In this document: positions 6,211 through 8,279 of the stretch, in pieces | How positions within the stretch are numbered: position 1 is the first letter of the stretch | Layout of the letters: each line of letters opens with the position of its first letter | Assembly (NCBI GenBank): GCA_011371325.1 | Contig: DRQV01000066.1 | Span: forward strand, 1-8,279 | DNA length: 8,279 nucleotides | Reading direction: 5' to 3' | From: Thioploca sp. | GTDB taxonomy: Bacteria > Pseudomonadota > Gammaproteobacteria > Beggiatoales > Beggiatoaceae | Notes under the pieces: generated by a model | What the model saw: the letters and a program-made list of their open reading frames with translations, nothing else | Told to the model about the DNA's origin: nothing | Database searches by the model: none | Position numbers and translations under genes: made by a program

Positions 6211-6828
6211 ATGAGCGAAAAATTGGTTAATCTTACGATTAATGGAGAACAAGTAGAAGCCCCAGATTCTTTTTCCATAATCCAAGCATTTTGGCATGCC
6301 GGTCATACTAGAGTGGAAGGAATTGGTTGTTTGGAGGGAGTTTGTGGTTCTTGCCGAGTTATGGTACGCAAAGCAAATAGCAAAGAAGTACGTATGGAAT
6401 TAGCCTGTCAAACTTTTGTTGAAGAAGGAATGCAAGTTATTTTTATGGAATTTCCTTCTCCCACTCATCATTCCTACCAACTTACTGATATTAAAAATTC
6501 TTGGGAGGTACAAAGTAAATTTCACCAAATTTTTCCGGAAACTAGTAACTGTAGGAAATGTGGTGGTTGTACTGAATCATGCCCAAAAGGTATTAAAGTT
6601 CAACATGGAGTAGAATTGGCCGCAGAAGGTAAATTTAGAGAAACTGGTGAATTATTTGTTGAATGTGTAATGTGCAATTTATGTATGACAGCTTGTCCAG
6701 AACATATATCCCCTAATCATGTTGCTTTATTCTGCCGTCGCACAATGGCTTATTTTCATACCCGTCCGGCTAATTTAATCAGTCGGTTAGAAGAAATACG
6801 ACGAGACGAATTACAAATTATAGTTTAA
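6211..6828 (+). CDS. Iron-sulfur protein: SdhB/FrdB-like 2Fe-2S domain fused to an HdrC-like two-4Fe-4S domain
   Basis: This is probably a cytoplasmic or membrane-associated electron-transfer subunit. Residues 1-80 form a 2Fe-2S ferredoxin domain with C40-LEGV-C45-GS-C48 and C66 in LACQT, very close to SdhB/FrdB. Residues 110-170 hold two classic 4Fe-4S motifs, C114xxC117xxC120xxxC124P and C152xxC155xxC158xxxC162P. SdhB itself has a different third cluster, so the back half is closer to HdrC/TfrB-type ferredoxins. There is no signal peptide. I chose the ATG at 6211 because homology begins at MSEKLVNL, with GGA eight bases before it. An in-frame ATG at 6136 would add 25 mainly hydrophobic residues and cannot be excluded, since the predicted transcript includes it. 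No flavoprotein or membrane partner is adjacent, so its redox partner is unknown. Confidence 0.85.
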   Translation: MSEKLVNLTINGEQVEAPDSFSIIQAFWHAGHTRVEGIGCLEGVCGSCRVMVRKANSKEVRMELACQTFVEEGMQVIFMEFPSPTHHSYQLTDIKNSWEVQSKFHQIFPETSNCRKCGGCTESCPKGIKVQHGVELAAEGKFRETGELFVECVMCNLCMTACPEHISPNHVALFCRRTMAYFHTRPANLISRLEEIRRDELQIIV

Positions 6829-6914
6829 TTATCTCTGGTTAATAGGTTATTATATATTTATTTTTTCAGAAGAATATACTATCTTATCATAGAACTGTCA
6901 TATTCATTTCATAA

Positions 6915-7064
6915 CTAGCTAGTGGTCGTGATGAATAGGTTCATCTACTATCTATTTTCAACAGCAAACCTTTGCTATTTCATTAAGGATTCTTAATAAA
7001 TTCTTTGATGCTGATCATCCCAATGATTGCTATTAAAAATTATAAAGATTTACTAAAATCGTAA
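6915..7064 (+). pseudogene. Possible degenerate transposase fragment (ISAs1-like?)
   Basis: The plus frame from 6915 reads LASGRDE, stop (6936-6938), VHLLSIFNSKPLLFH, stop (6984-6986), then GFLINSLMLIIPMIAI and on to a stop at 7062-7064. The order GRDE..VHLLSIFNSKPLL..INS...IP recalls the middle of ISAs1-type DDE transposases, where a [VI]HLVSAF block is followed by a KSNEI.AIP block. With three in-frame stops around it, it would be a long-dead insertion. The resemblance is from memory and partial, and chance is a real alternative. Confidence 0.25.
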
Positions 7065-7084
7065 TTCTGAATGGTTAATTAAGC

Positions 7085-7113
7085 TTAAAATTAATTACTT
7101 GTATTATTATAAT
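7085..7113 (+). promoter_or_regulatory. Candidate promoter of the exoprotein gene
   Basis: A perfect TATAAT (7108-7113) follows TTAAAA (7085-7090) after 17 bases. The -35 is poor. A predicted start near 7120 would leave a leader of about 16 bases before the ATG. A second perfect TATAAT at 7129-7134, in a TGCTATAAT extended -10 context, is too close to the ATG to drive this start. Confidence 0.35.
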
Positions 7114-7135
7114 CAAATTGAAAAATGCTATAATC

Positions 7136-8279
7136 ATGTTAAAAAAAATATTTGTATTATTATTAATTTGTCATTATAGCAATGCAGAAATAATCACTGA
7201 TGGCACGCTTGGACAACGAATAAACCTATCTGGAACAGATTTTCAAATAACTCCAGATTTAGGCCAACAACATGGCACAAACCTCTTCCACAGTTTTCAA
7301 GATTTCAACTTGAATAGCTTAGAAACTGCCACATTTTCCGGCTCGGACAATGTCAATAATATCATCAGCCGAGTGACTGGCGGTAATCCATCCAATATCG
7401 ATGGTTTAATCCGTTCTACTATTCCTAATGCTAATTTTTATTTCCTCAATCCGTATGGAATTATATTTGGTTCAGATGCCAAGCTAGATATATCAGGAAG
7501 CTTTCATGCTAGTACGGCAGATTACTTACGATTAATAGGAAATGGTCGATTTGATGTTCGTAATCCAAATGATAGTTTATTAACAACAGCTCCAGTAGAA
7601 TCTTTTGGTTTTCTAACTAATTTGCCAGCTCCGATAAATATTCAAAATAGCAAACTTTATGTAGCTAAAAACCAAACTTTATCATTGATTGGTGGAGAAT
7701 TAAATATAAATGGTGATATGTCATTAAATGATGAAACGGATAATTTTCATCCTAAATATCCTCTAAAACTTTTTGCTGAAGCTGGTCGAATAAATTTAGC
7801 TAGTATTGCTTCTGTTGGTGAAGTAATTAACAGTTATAATAGGCTAATTATAAAGGCAAATTTAGGTAAAATGACCATTAGTAATGCTTGGATCGGAGTT
7901 AGTGGTAATCGAGCAGGCAATATTTTTATTCGAGCTAGTGATCTAAAAATTATTAATAGTGAATTTGAAGGTGATTCGATAGATGGGGATAGTGAAATGA
8001 TAGATATTCAAGCAGATAATTTTCTATTCGATGGCTCGGAAATTTCTACTGATACATATGGAATTGGTAATGGAGGCAAAATTTTGATTAAAATAGCTAA
8101 TACTTTCCTTGTTTCTGGAACATCAGCAATTGGTCAACCAAGTTTTATTTTTTCTGGTACTGAAGGACAACTTGATAATGCTGGCGATGCTGGCCAAATT
8201 GATATAGAAGCTCGACAAATGAGCCTGATGGAAAGTGCTAAAATTGGTAGTTCAACTTTTGGAGTTGGTAATGGTGGTC
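7136..8279 (+). CDS. Filamentous haemagglutinin-type exoprotein (two-partner secretion TpsA), N-terminal part, runs off window
   Basis: This is the N-terminus of a large secreted or surface adhesin-like protein. A short signal peptide, MLKKIFVLLLICHYSNA, is predicted to be cleaved before EIITDGTLG. Residues 20-140 are a TPS/haemagglutination-activity domain: GQQHGTNLFHSFQDFNLN, the VTGGNPSNIDGLI block, and FYFLNPYGIIFG, where NPYG (105-108) is the NPNG-type motif. The TPS domain is recognised by an outer-membrane TpsB transporter, not seen here. The remainder is beta-helix-like, rich in Gly, Asn and Ser, with repeats: TYGIGNGG (307-314) recurs as TFGVGNGG (374-381), a 67-residue period. The frame stays open for 381 codons to the window edge. 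The start is well supported by the signal peptide, although no Shine-Dalgarno sequence is visible. The style is typical of long exoproteins in filamentous sulfur bacteria and cyanobacteria. Confidence 0.9.
   Translation, partial: MLKKIFVLLLICHYSNAEIITDGTLGQRINLSGTDFQITPDLGQQHGTNLFHSFQDFNLNSLETATFSGSDNVNNIISRVTGGNPSNIDGLIRSTIPNANFYFLNPYGIIFGSDAKLDISGSFHASTADYLRLIGNGRFDVRNPNDSLLTTAPVESFGFLTNLPAPINIQNSKLYVAKNQTLSLIGGELNINGDMSLNDETDNFHPKYPLKLFAEAGRINLASIASVGEVINSYNRLIIKANLGKMTISNAWIGVSGNRAGNIFIRASDLKIINSEFEGDSIDGDSEMIDIQADNFLFDGSEISTDTYGIGNGGKILIKIANTFLVSGTSAIGQPSFIFSGTEGQLDNAGDAGQIDIEARQMSLMESAKIGSSTFGVGNGG
8054..8277 (+). repeat. Imperfect 201-base repeat boundary in the exoprotein gene
   Basis: The 23 bases at 8054-8076 and at 8255-8277 match at 19 positions and encode TYGIGNGG and TFGVGNGG. 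They mark one 67-residue unit of the predicted beta-helix. The second copy ends at the window edge, so more units probably follow. Confidence 0.6.

Larger units (their letters stand above)
6829..7135. other. Intergenic stretch between the iron-sulfur and exoprotein genes
   Basis: There is no intact gene. A weak hairpin, TAATA-GGT-TATTA (6840-6852), followed by six T at 6861-6866, is the only terminator candidate after the iron-sulfur gene, and it is poor. A 10-bp perfect palindrome, ACTAGCTAGT, lies at 6914-6923. The rest holds the possible transposase remnant and the promoter region of the exoprotein gene. Confidence 0.4.

Noticed and set aside
6416..6613. Open plus frame of 65 codons inside the iron-sulfur gene
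   Set aside because: It is a shadow in another frame; the cysteine motifs in the main frame are decisive.
6914..6923. Perfect 10-bp palindrome ACTAGCTAGT
   Set aside because: Short, isolated and not near a promoter; expected by chance in a window of this size. No matching partner for an insertion-sequence end was found.
1..8279. Search for CRISPR arrays, tRNA genes, toxin-antitoxin pairs, phage or defence modules
   Set aside because: No regularly spaced direct repeats, no tRNA-like cloverleaf and no matching protein motifs were seen on either strand.

Overview
This AT-rich window (roughly one third G+C by eye) looks like the chromosome of a Gram-negative bacterium, most likely a gammaproteobacterium. 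The evidence is a FolC/MurC pair of proteobacterial type, a ClC-family anion transporter, a sodium:solute symporter, and the start of a large two-partner-secretion exoprotein. The exoprotein's N-terminus resembles the long exoproteins of filamentous sulfur bacteria and cyanobacteria. The taxon is inference; there is no marker gene such as rRNA.

Layout: (1) Positions 1-1926, plus strand, hold the 3' part of folC followed five bases later by a complete murC, then a hairpin and T-run that probably ends the operon. (2) Positions 1970-2256 hold no intact gene, but a decayed minus-strand reading frame (2002-2148) is visible. (3) Positions 2257-5841 carry two minus-strand membrane transporters: a ClC protein (4513-5841, TTG start) and, downstream of it after a 279-base gap, a solute:sodium symporter (2257-4233). 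(4) Positions 5842-6210 form a divergent control region with a good sigma70-type promoter in each direction, an FNR/CRP-type palindrome, a second 14-bp palindrome and a possible structured leader. (5) A plus-strand iron-sulfur protein with one 2Fe-2S and two 4Fe-4S motifs is encoded at 6211-6828. (6) Positions 6829-7135 are non-coding and hold a possible transposase remnant. (7) A plus-strand exoprotein gene starts at 7136 and runs off the end.

The most unusual points are these. The ClC protein lacks the gating glutamate, the inner proton glutamate and the C-terminal tyrosine, and has a changed anion-site motif. The iron-sulfur protein combines an SdhB/FrdB-like front half with an HdrC-like back half and has no catalytic partner nearby. 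An FNR-like box sits about 62 bases upstream of the predicted ClC transcription start, the classic class I activator distance. Together these suggest, as inference only, that the divergent pair may respond to oxygen or redox state. I saw no CRISPR array, tRNA, rRNA, phage or defence system, and no clearly novel multi-gene system.
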